The notes beneath the pieces were generated by a model. That model did not search any database and was not told where the DNA came from. It saw nothing but the letters and a program-made list of their open reading frames with translations. From Liolophura sinensis (lineage: Eukaryota; Mollusca; Polyplacophora; Chitonida; Chitonidae), in the NCBI RefSeq assembly GCF_032854445.1, contig NC_088302.1, positions 3,837,338 through 3,901,337 of the forward strand: DNA of 64,000 nt, given 5' to 3'. Below are positions 36,987 to 45,553 of the stretch, in pieces. The translations under genes were made by a program, and so were the position numbers. Position 1 is the stretch's first letter, and each line of letters opens with the position of its first letter.

Positions 36987-38748
36987 AAGAATTTAACCCT
37001 TGTGGTCTCAGAACACTTCCATAAATTGATATATGTAATTGTTGTCACATATGCAATTATCTGACTGTGCCATATAGGATATATTATGCACATCTTTTTG
37101 AGTAATTTAAGTTATTACTTTGGTTAGCCATTCACAAGTTAGTGTGATCTCTGCAAAGAGATACACACATTCTAAAAGGATTGGCTGAATAGCTTTCAGG
37201 AATTTACACTAAGAAACAGGTGGGATAACTGCTTCTCCCATCAACCTGTTTACAGTGAAAATTCCTGATTAGCTGTGTTAGTTTGGGATAAACCTCCACA
37301 TTGGAACCATTAATCCGCTTAAGTTCACTAGTTTTAAAAAGTGACCACTGTTTACTTAAATTAATCTGAAATTTAAGGATTATATGTATCAACTACTAGC
37401 TTTTGCCTAAACTTAACTTGATCTCCCAACTTCCAGAACAGATAGTTCCTTTTACACTGGTTAACACATGGTCAAGCTTAATTCCTTTGTTTGAGCTGAC
37501 CATGCCAGCCTCCAGTAGCTACAGACATGTGTATTACCCCAGTGTATGTAAGCAAGGTGGCAGCACATCTGGAAGGGATTAATTTCTCCTTGGCATCTAT
37601 TGCCCCTGATGACCCCTGCTGGTTAATCTCATCCTATCAGCCCAGCCTTTATCAAGTGGCTAAACAAGATGGCTGCACCAGCAGTACGCAGGCCAAATGA
37701 AAACTTGTTACAACAGCAACCACTTGTAACTGTTCTGAGTTTTTGTATTTAGTTATGCCTGTGATTGTCTTAACACAACACAGTCCTCAGAAATTACATA
37801 TCACTGCAGATGCACATATACTGGAATTTATCATGCTTTTGGACTTTGACATTTTGAGTCCAGTGTTCATGTTCTCTATGGCCAGTCAGTAAGCATTTGT
37901 TATTATTGTTGATAGATACACATATATATATATAGATATTAACTTTGTATATACAGCTAATATGCATATAGGCTATCGCATGGTAATATTGTATTTAGTT
38001 TATAGATATTATCAAAATACCCTGCGTGACCTGTATCATTGTTCCTCATGCGGTAACTGTTCTGGGTTGTACAATATGTATACAGCCCCTAGCATAAAAA
38101 TGTACCGCTCAGATTATTATTGCATGCAGTAGTCTACACTATTGATTTGTAACCTGTATGTTAAATGATCAAAAGAGTAACTTACGAATGTTATGTTTTG
38201 GTTGGAGGTGAAGGTCAGCTGGCATAGACCAGTATGTCTTGTTATATATGAGATATGACCTGGCATCATAAAATGCATTTGTACCCATCATATGGATACA
38301 CTGAGTCATCTAAATTTCTAATGCGAGCCTGGCCCCTTATAAGCCTGGCAACGTACTCGACATTATGTTTAGATGCCTCTCTTAAACAGGATACCGGTAA
38401 CCCTGTGACCCTTGGCCTCTCTAGTATTGACTATATTGCAATCATTGTTAGCATGATGTCACTTGGTTTCTAGATGCCATGCTTAAACGTTACATGCATT
38501 ATGGTCTGACTGTCAGGCTGACCTCTCAACTTCAACCTACCTTGACCTACATGTATGTGTACAGGTCACTGTGTATACATGTGGACACAATGGAACATGT
38601 CTATTATATAATTGGGTTAATAATCACGTCCAACACCTTAACTTGTTTAACTTACCTGTTATGATCATATGGCACTTCTATTAAGTCTTTGAAAGCTAAG
38701 TTCTAAATTATTTACTCATTAATACTTGAAAGCTCTAGTAGCTCTCCG

Positions 38749-38829
38749 ATTCCCTCCAAGACAGCCGAGCAGTCAAGACGTGTTTTACCAAGATCACAGC
38801 CAGTCTTCATTCATACATTTCACCCAGGT
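38749..38829 (+). repeat. 81-bp LTR internal repeat, copy B
   Basis: Second copy of the 81-bp direct repeat, 1,843 bp downstream of copy A. The consensus +3 to +6 donor bases are lost here (GTGCTG instead of GTAAGA). Confidence 0.95.
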
Positions 38830-38986
38830 GCTGTACCGTCTTGACTGCCAGACGTTACCCTCTAGGCTGCTTCTCCTTGTGAGTCCCTCAGCGGGAACAC
38901 TATCCAAACTCGGAAGGAAGGAAGGAAGGGAAAGGAACATATTTACAGATACCTCTACTCTCATACTGATTACCTCTGTCTCAAAT

Positions 38987-38992
38987 AATAAA
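38987..38992 (+). promoter_or_regulatory. LTR polyadenylation signal
   Basis: AATAAA, 157 bp before the LTR end. The 3' LTR copy at 45387-45392 would be the one used for transcript termination. Confidence 0.5.
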
Positions 38993-39151
38993 TCCTCAGG
39001 CTGTGGCACTTATGAAAACCCACCAGAGCATTTGCGTTCTTTGTCCAGCATATATTTAACACTTGTTCCTCCAAACGCCAGTCACGTGTCCACCCGACAA
39101 CGTAAGATAGTCTTGCAGGTGATTCAACCGCAGACAAACAGGTCTTACATT

Positions 39152-39169
39152 TGGCGCCCGAAATGGGAC
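39152..39169 (+). other. Primer binding site, tRNA-Lys type
   Basis: TGGCGCCCGAAATGGGAC, two bases after the end of the 5' LTR. It matches the lentiviral tRNA-Lys3 primer site at 16 of 18 positions, so minus-strand DNA synthesis is probably primed by a lysine tRNA. Confidence 0.92.
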
Positions 39170-39441
39170 AATCGTGATTGCACTTTGGTGTTATTAAATA
39201 TTGCTGAGACACTTTCATGACAGAGAAGCAGTGACCTCTTGCCACTCTACGTCACCCTGTAGTAACAGCTGTTCACATCCATTTCATGTGATCTACAGTC
39301 TGTCAGTCTTCTTGTTCACAGCTACCTCCAGCAGTAAATCATATAGTGACACTCTCGTTGAGCTCGCACTGAAGTGATTAACTGTCTCTTTCCACTCTGA
39401 CAAGCTTCACTCTTCAGATTAGCTACACCAAGCCACATATC

Positions 39442-41187
39442 ATGGCTGGTATTGAGCAGGGCACTTTGGAAAAACTGATGAAGTCTAGACATATAGACTG
39501 CTCAAAGTCAGTGGCCTTAACTGACCTGCCTGAAGACACGAGAGAGGCTGACATTAAGGAGAGAGTGGAGGAGCTCTATGGTACGACGTCTAAAGTCATA
39601 CATGTTCCTGGAGTGGTTCCCACCTTCTTGGTTGAATTTGCCAGCCAGGATACTATGCTTAGGCTGGGTCATACCATGCTGTTCAGGGAAGAGGAGGTCA
39701 CAGTCAATCAACTACCCCTTCCACACCCACTGGTGGAAAACATTTCAGCCAGTGGCCAGCCTGGATCGGTTGACAAAGGAGGCATCTCTAGATATGTCCA
39801 GGAGGAACTAGCAAAACAAAAATCTTGGATCTCTAGAGATGTCCAGGAGGAACTAGCAAAACAAAAATCTTGGATCTCTAGAGATGTCCAGGAGGAACTA
39901 GCAAAACAAAACTCTTGGATGCTGGACTTACTTCAGCGAAATAATGAAATGCTCATGAGGCAGATCACTGAGCTAATGAAGAATGCTTGTTTGGTTGCCT
40001 CTAGTGAGAAAGCCCCTGTGATGCCTAATATCCAGCCAACAACACCTACCCCACCTGTAGTGGCTGATGGCCAGCCATTAGCATCTGCCCCAACTCCTGC
40101 CCCTGAGGTATTACGGCAGAAGACCTCATATGTGACAGCAGCCCATGTTCACTCAGCAGCTGCCACACCAGTTGATCAACATACAAGTTCGGCACATAGC
40201 CCAATGCAAGCCCCCCAAGGGAGTCAGCAAATGCCCATCTTTTGGGAAAGGCCAAGCCCCCACTTTTACCGAGTGAAGCCATTCTCTGGAACCTACCCGT
40301 TGAAGAGTGGGGAAAGTTCTCTGGAAGAATGGTGCCAACAAATGCACATAATTCAGGATAACCAGACGCTGCCTGCATCATCCAAACGTCAGCGGTTGAT
40401 GAGCAGTTTGCTGTCACCAGCCCTTGATATGGTGCTAGGTCTTGGGGAGAACAAGCAGCCAGACGAAATGATCTCTTACCTGAGACGGTTGTACAGAGGA
40501 AAAAAAGATGATGTCCTCACTTGGAAGCAATTCTTTTCTCTGACACCGACTCCCAGTGAGTTACCATCGGAGTACCTGATACGGCTTGAAGTCGAGCTGC
40601 AGAAGCTCAGGCTAAGCAAGCCCATGTCTCAGACTGAAGTCGATCAAACTCGACTTACACAGTTCCGCACGACCAATCGGAACCCAAACGTGTACAGCAT
40701 TTTGAATGCACGCTTTCAAACTGGTGCATCTCCATCACTCCCGGAACTCATGGATGCAGTAAGGGATGTAGAAAAAGACGATGTGCTATTTCCCACCCAG
40801 GCAAAAGCCCGGAATCATGTACACAATACCTCTGAGACAGTGGAGTCTGGTAGTTCTGAACTCCACGACTTAAAGGCTGACATACAGAAGATCTTTTCCC
40901 TTGTAAGTCAGACTCACTCCCTTACCAAACAACCTGATCAGGACCATCTGGTGAGAAACAAGGAGCAGGAGCCCAAGAAAAATGGTCAGAAGACAACTAA
41001 ATTTCGCAGGTTCTGTCACAACTGCGGACAGTGGGATCACAGCAGACCCAGGTGCCGAAATTCTCCAAATCAGGCTTTGGTGTGGCAACGCACCAAGGAG
41101 AGAGATGACTTTTACACACAAATTCGCCAAACTAAGTCAAACTCCACCTCTGCGGATTTAAACTCCGAGGGGTCTCTGAGGCATTAA
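39442..41187 (+). CDS. gag: Gag polyprotein of the LTR element, PNMA-like
   Basis: 581 codons; it should form the virus-like particle and package element RNA. Residues about 17-92 resemble the RRM-like N-terminal domain of PNMA proteins (SVALTDLPEDT start, later VPTFLVEFAS). Residues 115-159 are three tandem 15-residue copies of ISR(Y/D)VQEELAKQ(K/N)SW, likely helical or coiled coil. A Pro/Thr/Ala-rich linker follows to about residue 270. The capsid region (about 275-430) starts FYRVKPFSG and has the EEW..., RRLMSSL-like and LP-SEYLIRLE-type features of Ty3 and PNMA capsids. A CCHC zinc knuckle uses C525, C528, H533 and C538. The start chosen is the ATG at 39442, 273 bp after the primer site. 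The frame is uninterrupted and looks functional. A -1 frameshift signal sits 9 codons before its stop. Confidence 0.93.
   Translation: MAGIEQGTLEKLMKSRHIDCSKSVALTDLPEDTREADIKERVEELYGTTSKVIHVPGVVPTFLVEFASQDTMLRLGHTMLFREEEVTVNQLPLPHPLVENISASGQPGSVDKGGISRYVQEELAKQKSWISRDVQEELAKQKSWISRDVQEELAKQNSWMLDLLQRNNEMLMRQITELMKNACLVASSEKAPVMPNIQPTTPTPPVVADGQPLASAPTPAPEVLRQKTSYVTAAHVHSAAATPVDQHTSSAHSPMQAPQGSQQMPIFWERPSPHFYRVKPFSGTYPLKSGESSLEEWCQQMHIIQDNQTLPASSKRQRLMSSLLSPALDMVLGLGENKQPDEMISYLRRLYRGKKDDVLTWKQFFSLTPTPSELPSEYLIRLEVELQKLRLSKPMSQTEVDQTRLTQFRTTNRNPNVYSILNARFQTGASPSLPELMDAVRDVEKDDVLFPTQAKARNHVHNTSETVESGSSELHDLKADIQKIFSLVSQTHSLTKQPDQDHLVRNKEQEPKKNGQKTTKFRRFCHNCGQWDHSRPRCRNSPNQALVWQRTKERDDFYTQIRQTKSNSTSADLNSEGSLRH
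39784..39918 (+). repeat. 45-bp tandem triplication within gag
   Basis: Three in-frame 45-bp units at 39784-39828, 39829-39873 and 39874-39918 coding the 15-residue repeat. The copies differ at only a few bases (TAT/GAT, AAA/AAC), so the amplification is recent. Confidence 0.95.
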
Positions 41188-41206
41188 AAGGACAATCAGA
41201 GATCCC
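41157..41206 (+). promoter_or_regulatory. -1 ribosomal frameshift signal (TTTAAAC plus hairpin)
   Basis: TTTAAAC at 41157-41163 lies in the gag frame as T TTA AAC, a canonical slippery heptamer. A spacer of 5 nt (41164-41168) leads to a predicted 11-bp stem: GGGGTCTCTGA (41169-41179) pairs with TCAGAGATCCC (41196-41206) with one G-U pair and a 16-nt loop. The gag stop codon (41185-41187) is in the loop. The -1 frame is open from 41136 to 42068 and encodes the integrase tail. Confidence 0.85.
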
Positions 41207-42068
41207 GGCTTCCTCAAACCGTCCTACAGCAATCCGCAACAAGGGCTATTATGACAAAAGGGCACATGCCATTAAACTTGAGTGTGGTGACAGAGTACTT
41301 GTGCTTAATGTTGGAGTCAGGGGGAAACACAAAATTGCAGATCGGTGGAGACCTGGCATCTTTGTGGTGGAGAGGCAACACTCAGATCTCCCAGTCTATG
41401 TAGTCAGACCAGAAATTGGAGACAAGACATCCAAAACCTACCACCGTAACCTTTTACTCCCGATAGGCTCTCTGCCTCTAGAAATCGATGAGGAAGATGC
41501 ACCATCCGCACCAGAGAGACCGGTAACACGCTCAAAACCTCGGCTAACTGCTCAACAAGATGAAGCAGAAGACCACACAGACTTCAGCGATGAGGACAGA
41601 TGGTACTGTGCGACGCTTTCGGATGCAGGGGGACATGTTGTGGAGCCAATTACAGGCCCAGAACAAGACACCGCACTGTCAGCAGTCAATTCACGGCCAT
41701 TAAATCCGAACTGCCCAGAGTTTGTCCCACGGCAGCCGTTCCACCTACGACCTGATCAAGTCAATGAAGCATTGGAAAATCCTCCAGTGGAAACCCTCGT
41801 GGCAGATCAGCAAGGTGAAGTGGATAGTACTCCTGTGGCAGACAATGTGGACTCTGAACCAGCGATGCCCACGACGGTGCAGACATCCTCAACTGATGAC
41901 ACCAGTCCCAGACGAGCCCCCAATGAGATGGACGAGGACATCCCTCTACCCGTGGAGACCACGTCGCGGGACTCCATAAGACGCTACGAACGCCAGAGGC
42001 AACCTCCCCAAAGGTTCACTTATGATCCATACGGGGTTGCCTACAGCAAGTATATGGTCTGGGTATAA
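41163..42068 (+). CDS. Pol remnant: integrase C-terminal domain and polyprotein tail
   Basis: About 301 codons in the -1 frame relative to gag, entered by frameshifting; there is no good ATG of its own. Early residues (a KGYYDKRAH segment, then a GDRVLVLNVG stretch, then KIADRWRP and later YHRNLLLP) match the end of Ty3/mdg4 integrase, the DNA-binding or GPY/F-type region. The rest is an acidic, low-complexity tail ending with a basic RRYERQRQPPQRFTYDPYG motif typical of the end of such pol proteins. Protease, reverse transcriptase, RNase H and the DDE integrase core, expected between gag and this segment, are absent. The deletion joint is probably between about 41190 and 41240 and keeps the reading frame open. 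The product would be a Gag-integrase-tail fusion. Confidence 0.85.
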   Translation, partial: LRGVSEALKGQSEIPASSNRPTAIRNKGYYDKRAHAIKLECGDRVLVLNVGVRGKHKIADRWRPGIFVVERQHSDLPVYVVRPEIGDKTSKTYHRNLLLPIGSLPLEIDEEDAPSAPERPVTRSKPRLTAQQDEAEDHTDFSDEDRWYCATLSDAGGHVVEPITGPEQDTALSAVNSRPLNPNCPEFVPRQPFHLRPDQVNEALENPPVETLVADQQGEVDSTPVADNVDSEPAMPTTVQTSSTDDTSPRRAPNEMDEDIPLPVETTSRDSIRRYERQRQPPQRFTYDPYGVAYSKYMVWV

Positions 42069-42373
42069 CCTGAGCAAACTCTCACATGGGTGCTTTGAGC
42101 AGGGTACCCCAGTCCTTTTTGTTACTTTTTGTAGAATTTTGGGTAATAATGGATATCGCTCTTGATAAAGTACAGAATTTTGACATTACCCCTTTTCTTT
42201 CTGTCTGGTGATAAGTACCATTCCTTTTCCATTTAAAACTTGTAAAATTTTAAATATGCTCTGTATAGTGCACTACGCATGGTTTTTAAGAAATATGTAG
42301 GACCATTGGTAGGCAATATTGGCATGCTTTGTTCTTTTTTATCTGGCTCGCTTTTCTTATGTTACAGGTCAAT

Positions 42374-42559
42374 ATGGAAGCATTACTGCTAGAGATCCAG
42401 TCCCTGAAAGCTGAGCTCATCAACGTCCAACTGGAGCGTGATGTATTCCGGAGAGAGCGAGATGAAGCCAGAGCTTGCCTAGTAAGGACACTAAAGGACA
42501 TTTTCAGGAAGAGAGACAGTCCACAGCCCACAGGGGACAGAGACGGCGCATGCATCTGA
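42374..42559 (+). CDS. Third ORF, part a: short coiled-coil protein
   Basis: 61 codons from the ATG at 42374. Residues 1-45 are an amphipathic, charged helix (MEALLLEIQSLKAEL start) likely to form a coiled coil. A consensus 3' splice site (CTTTTCTTATGTTACAG, AG at 42366-42367) lies 6 bp before the ATG, so it may be expressed from a spliced subgenomic RNA using the LTR donor at 36985. I do not recognise a family. Confidence 0.5.
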   Translation: MEALLLEIQSLKAELINVQLERDVFRRERDEARACLVRTLKDIFRKRDSPQPTGDRDGACI

Positions 42560-42971
42560 TCCCTCTACTGAGGTGACCAAGCCCATCAAGGCACGGAGCG
42601 TTGCTGTCACACCCAGCAGCCCCTCGACGGTGGACGACAGGCCTGGCGAACCCCCGGCTGCTATGCCCAGTATGGTTCATATGCCATGTAGCCCCTCGAC
42701 GGCGGCGCATGCATCTGATCCCTCTACACCCAGCCTGAACATCGGGAAAGAGAGTCGACTGTACATTGCGCTCAGTCATCAGGCCAACACCCAGAAGGAC
42801 AGGCAAAAGAAGAACTGTCCAAACCTATGGCTGGCCCTTGGAATGAAAAGGAGGGCCACCGTACCCACTCTCCAGGAAGCAAAGCGAGTGCGTGTGACGC
42901 TGGCACAAGACAGGGACTCTAGCAGTGATTCTCCGGATACCAGGGACAATAACAGAAATCATCGCTTTTAA
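42495..42971 (+). CDS. Third ORF, part b: Ser/Pro-rich, basic C-terminus
   Basis: Frame open from 42495 to the stop at 42969-42971, overlapping part a in another frame; no ATG near its start. Ser/Pro/Thr-rich, with a basic segment (MKRRATVP, EAKRVRV) and an acidic Ser/Asp stretch near the end. A 23-bp direct repeat (GCGCATGCATCTGATCCCTC region) at 42546-42568 recurs at 42706-42728. It could be joined to part a by a further splice or frameshift, or be a decayed part of the same gene. No family recognised. Confidence 0.4.
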   Translation, partial: RTFSGRETVHSPQGTETAHASDPSTEVTKPIKARSVAVTPSSPSTVDDRPGEPPAAMPSMVHMPCSPSTAAHASDPSTPSLNIGKESRLYIALSHQANTQKDRQKKNCPNLWLALGMKRRATVPTLQEAKRVRVTLAQDRDSSSDSPDTRDNNRNHRF

Positions 42972-43106
42972 AGTGTTCTGTCCATGAAGTACCACAGGGG
43001 TATCTACTTGGGTGAGTGGGCAAGTGCTCTGACTTGGTAGCGCGCACTTGACTTCTTGGCTGAGTGGACCACGTCGCTCTAGTTGGAGGCTTCCCGTGTC
43101 CTTTTT

Positions 43107-43118
43107 AGGGGGGGAGAG
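43107..43118 (+). other. Polypurine tract
   Basis: AGGGGGGGAGAG directly before the 3' LTR, preceded by a short T-run. It serves as the primer for plus-strand DNA synthesis. Confidence 0.9.
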
Positions 43119-45549
43119 TGTAAACCCCCAGGTCAGATCTGCCCAAATCTCCAGGCCAGATCTGCCCTGGGTGTTCACCAGTAAGCTAGTCACATCAGTA
43201 ACCAAGCCTTATGCTTGTGGGGGAGTGCCCATGGCCTGAGAGGGGGTGGGAGGTCACATGACCTCCACACCCCAGCCTTGCCATGTGGCCCTTTGTTTTA
43301 GCCCCATTCCCTCCAAGACAGCCGAGCAGTCAAGACGTGTTTTACCAAGATCACAGCCAGTCTTCATTCATACATTTCACCCAGGTAAGAATTTAACCCT
43401 TGTGGTCTCAGAACACTTCCATAAATTGATATATGTAATTGTTGTCACATATGCAATTATCTGACTGTGCCATATAGGATATATTATGCACATCTTTTTG
43501 AGTAATTTAAGTTATTACTTTGGTTAGCCATTCACAAGTTAGTGTGATCTCTGCAAAGAGATACACACATTCTAAAAGGATTGGCTGAATAGCTTTCAGG
43601 AATTTACACTAAGAAACAGGTGGGATAACTGCTTCTCCCATCAACCTGTTTACAGTGAAAATTCCTGATTAGCTGTGTTAGTTTGGGATAAACCTCCACA
43701 TTGGAACCATTATTCCGCTTAAGTTCACTAGTTTTAAAAAGTGACCACTGTTTACTTAAATTAATCTGAAATTTAAGGATTATATGTATCAACTACTAGC
43801 TTTTGCCTAAACTTAACTTGATCTCCCAACTTCCAGAACAGATAGTTCCTTTTACACTGGTTAACACATGGTCAAGCTTAATTCCTTTGTTTGAGCTGAC
43901 CATGCCAGCCTCCAGTAGCTACAGACATGTGTATTACCCCAGTGTATGTAAGCAAGGTGGCAGCACATCTGGAAGGGATTAATTTCTCCTTGGCATCTAT
44001 TGCCCCTGATGACCCCTGCTGGTTAATCTCATCCTATCAGCCCAGCCTTTATCAAGTGGCTAAACAAGATGGCTGCACCAGCAGTACGCAGGCCAAATGA
44101 AAACTTGTTACAACAGCAACCACTTGTAACTGTTCTGAGTTTTTGTATTTAGTTATGCCTGTGATTGTCTTAACACAACACAGTCCTCAGAAATTACATA
44201 TCACTGCAGATGCACATATACTGGAATTTATCATGCTTTTGGACTTTGACATTTTGAGTCCAGTGTTCATGTTCTCTATGGCCAGTCAGTAAGCATTTGT
44301 TATTATTGTTGATAGATACACATATATATATATAGATATTAACTTTGTATATACAGCTAATATGCATATAGGCTATCGCATGGTAATATTGTATTTAGTT
44401 TATAGATATTATCAAAATACCCTGCGTGACCTGTATCATTGTTCCTCATGCGGTAACTGTTCTGGGTTGTACAATATGTATACAGCCCCTAGCATAAAAA
44501 TGTACCGCTCAGATTATTATTGCATGCAGTAGTCTACACTATTGATTTGTAACCTGTATGTTAAATGATCAAAAGAGTAACTTACGAATGTTATGTTTTG
44601 GTTGGAGGTGAAGGTCAGCTGGCATAGACCAGTATGTCTTGTTATATATGAGATATGACCTGGCATCATAAAATGCATTTGTACCCATCATATGGATACA
44701 CTGAGTCATCTAAATTTCTAATGCGAGCCTGGCCCCTTATAAGCCTGGCAACGTACTCGACATTATGTTTAGATGCCTCTCTTAAACAGGATACCGGTAA
44801 CCCTGTGACCCTTGGCCTCTCTAGTATTGACTATATTGCAATCATTGTTAGCATGATGTCACTTGGTTTCTAGATGCCATGCTTAAACGTTACATGCATT
44901 ATGGTCTGACTGTCAGGCTGACCTCTCAACTTCAACCTACCTTGACCTACATGTATGTGTACAGGTCACTGTGTATACATGTGGACACAATGGAACATGT
45001 CTATTATATAATTGGGTTAATAATCACGTCCAACACCTTAACTTGTTTAACTTACCTGTTATGATCATATGGCACTTCTATTAAGTCTTTGAAAGCTAAG
45101 TTCTAAATTATTTACTCATTAATACTTGAAAGCTCTAGTAGCTCTCCGATTCCCTCCAAGACAGCCGAGCAGTCAAGACGTGTTTTACCAAGATCACAGC
45201 CAGTCTTCATTCATACATTTCACCCAGGTGCTGTACCGTCTTGACTGCCAGACGTTACCCTCTAGGCTGCTTCTCCTTGTGAGTCCCTCAGCGGGAACAC
45301 TATCCAAACTCGGAAGGAAGGAAGGAAGGGAAAGGAACATATTTACAGATACCTCTACTCTCATACTGATTACCTCTGTCTCAAATAATAAATCCTCAGG
45401 CTGTGGCACTTATGAAAACCCACCAGAGCATTTGCGTTCTTTGTCCAGCATATATTTAACACTTGTTCCTCCAAACGCCAGTCACGTGTCCACCCGACAA
45501 CGTAAGATAGTCTTGCAGGTGATTCAACCGCAGACAAACAGGTCTTACA
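43119..45549 (+). repeat. 3' LTR
   Basis: 2,431 bp, identical to the 5' LTR in every block I compared except T43713 (A37313 in the 5' copy). Ends at TTACA, followed by the TATG target duplication at 45550-45553. Confidence 0.96.
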
Positions 45550-45553
45550 TATG

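Larger units (their letters stand above)
36719..39149 (+). repeat. 5' LTR
   Basis: 2,431 bp, unusually long. Opens with two related blocks carrying the palindrome CAGATCTG (about 36733 and 36756), then the inverted repeat AGGTCA-CA-TGACCT (36851-36864). Contains an 81-bp direct repeat (36906-36986 and 38749-38829); the first copy ends in a consensus 5' splice site, CCCAG|GTAAGA. An AATAAA polyadenylation signal lies at 38987-38992, so R is probably in the last part of the LTR or spans much of it. Small open frames inside (72, 61 and 164 codons) repeat in the 3' LTR and look incidental. Confidence 0.96.
36719..45549 (+). mobile_element. Non-autonomous Ty3/mdg4-type LTR retrotransposon, 8,831 bp
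   Basis: Complete element: 2,431-bp LTRs (36719-39149 and 43119-45549) beginning TGTAAACC and ending TTACA, flanked by the 4-bp target duplication TATG, with a primer binding site just inside the 5' LTR and a polypurine tract before the 3' LTR. The 3,969-bp interior encodes a gag (39442-41187), the C-terminal end of an integrase (to 42068) and a third coding region (42374-42971). No protease, reverse transcriptase, RNase H or integrase catalytic core is present, so transposition would need enzymes from a full-length partner, as in TR-GAG or BARE-2-like non-autonomous elements. I found a single LTR mismatch (A37313 versus T43713), so insertion was recent. Integrase-tail similarity and gag type place it in Ty3/mdg4. 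Confidence 0.96.

Noticed and set aside
36719-39149. The long direct repeats 36.7-39.1 and 43.1-45.5 kb as a segmental duplication or assembly error
   Set aside because: TG...CA ends, primer site, polypurine tract and TATG target duplication show that they are LTRs.
38726-39220. 164-codon frame crossing the 5' LTR end and primer site
   Set aside because: The shared 140-odd codons recur in the 3' LTR but end differently, and the frame runs through the primer binding site. Most likely incidental LTR sequence.
41722-41979. 85-codon + frame within the pol remnant
   Set aside because: An out-of-frame shadow of the integrase-tail frame.
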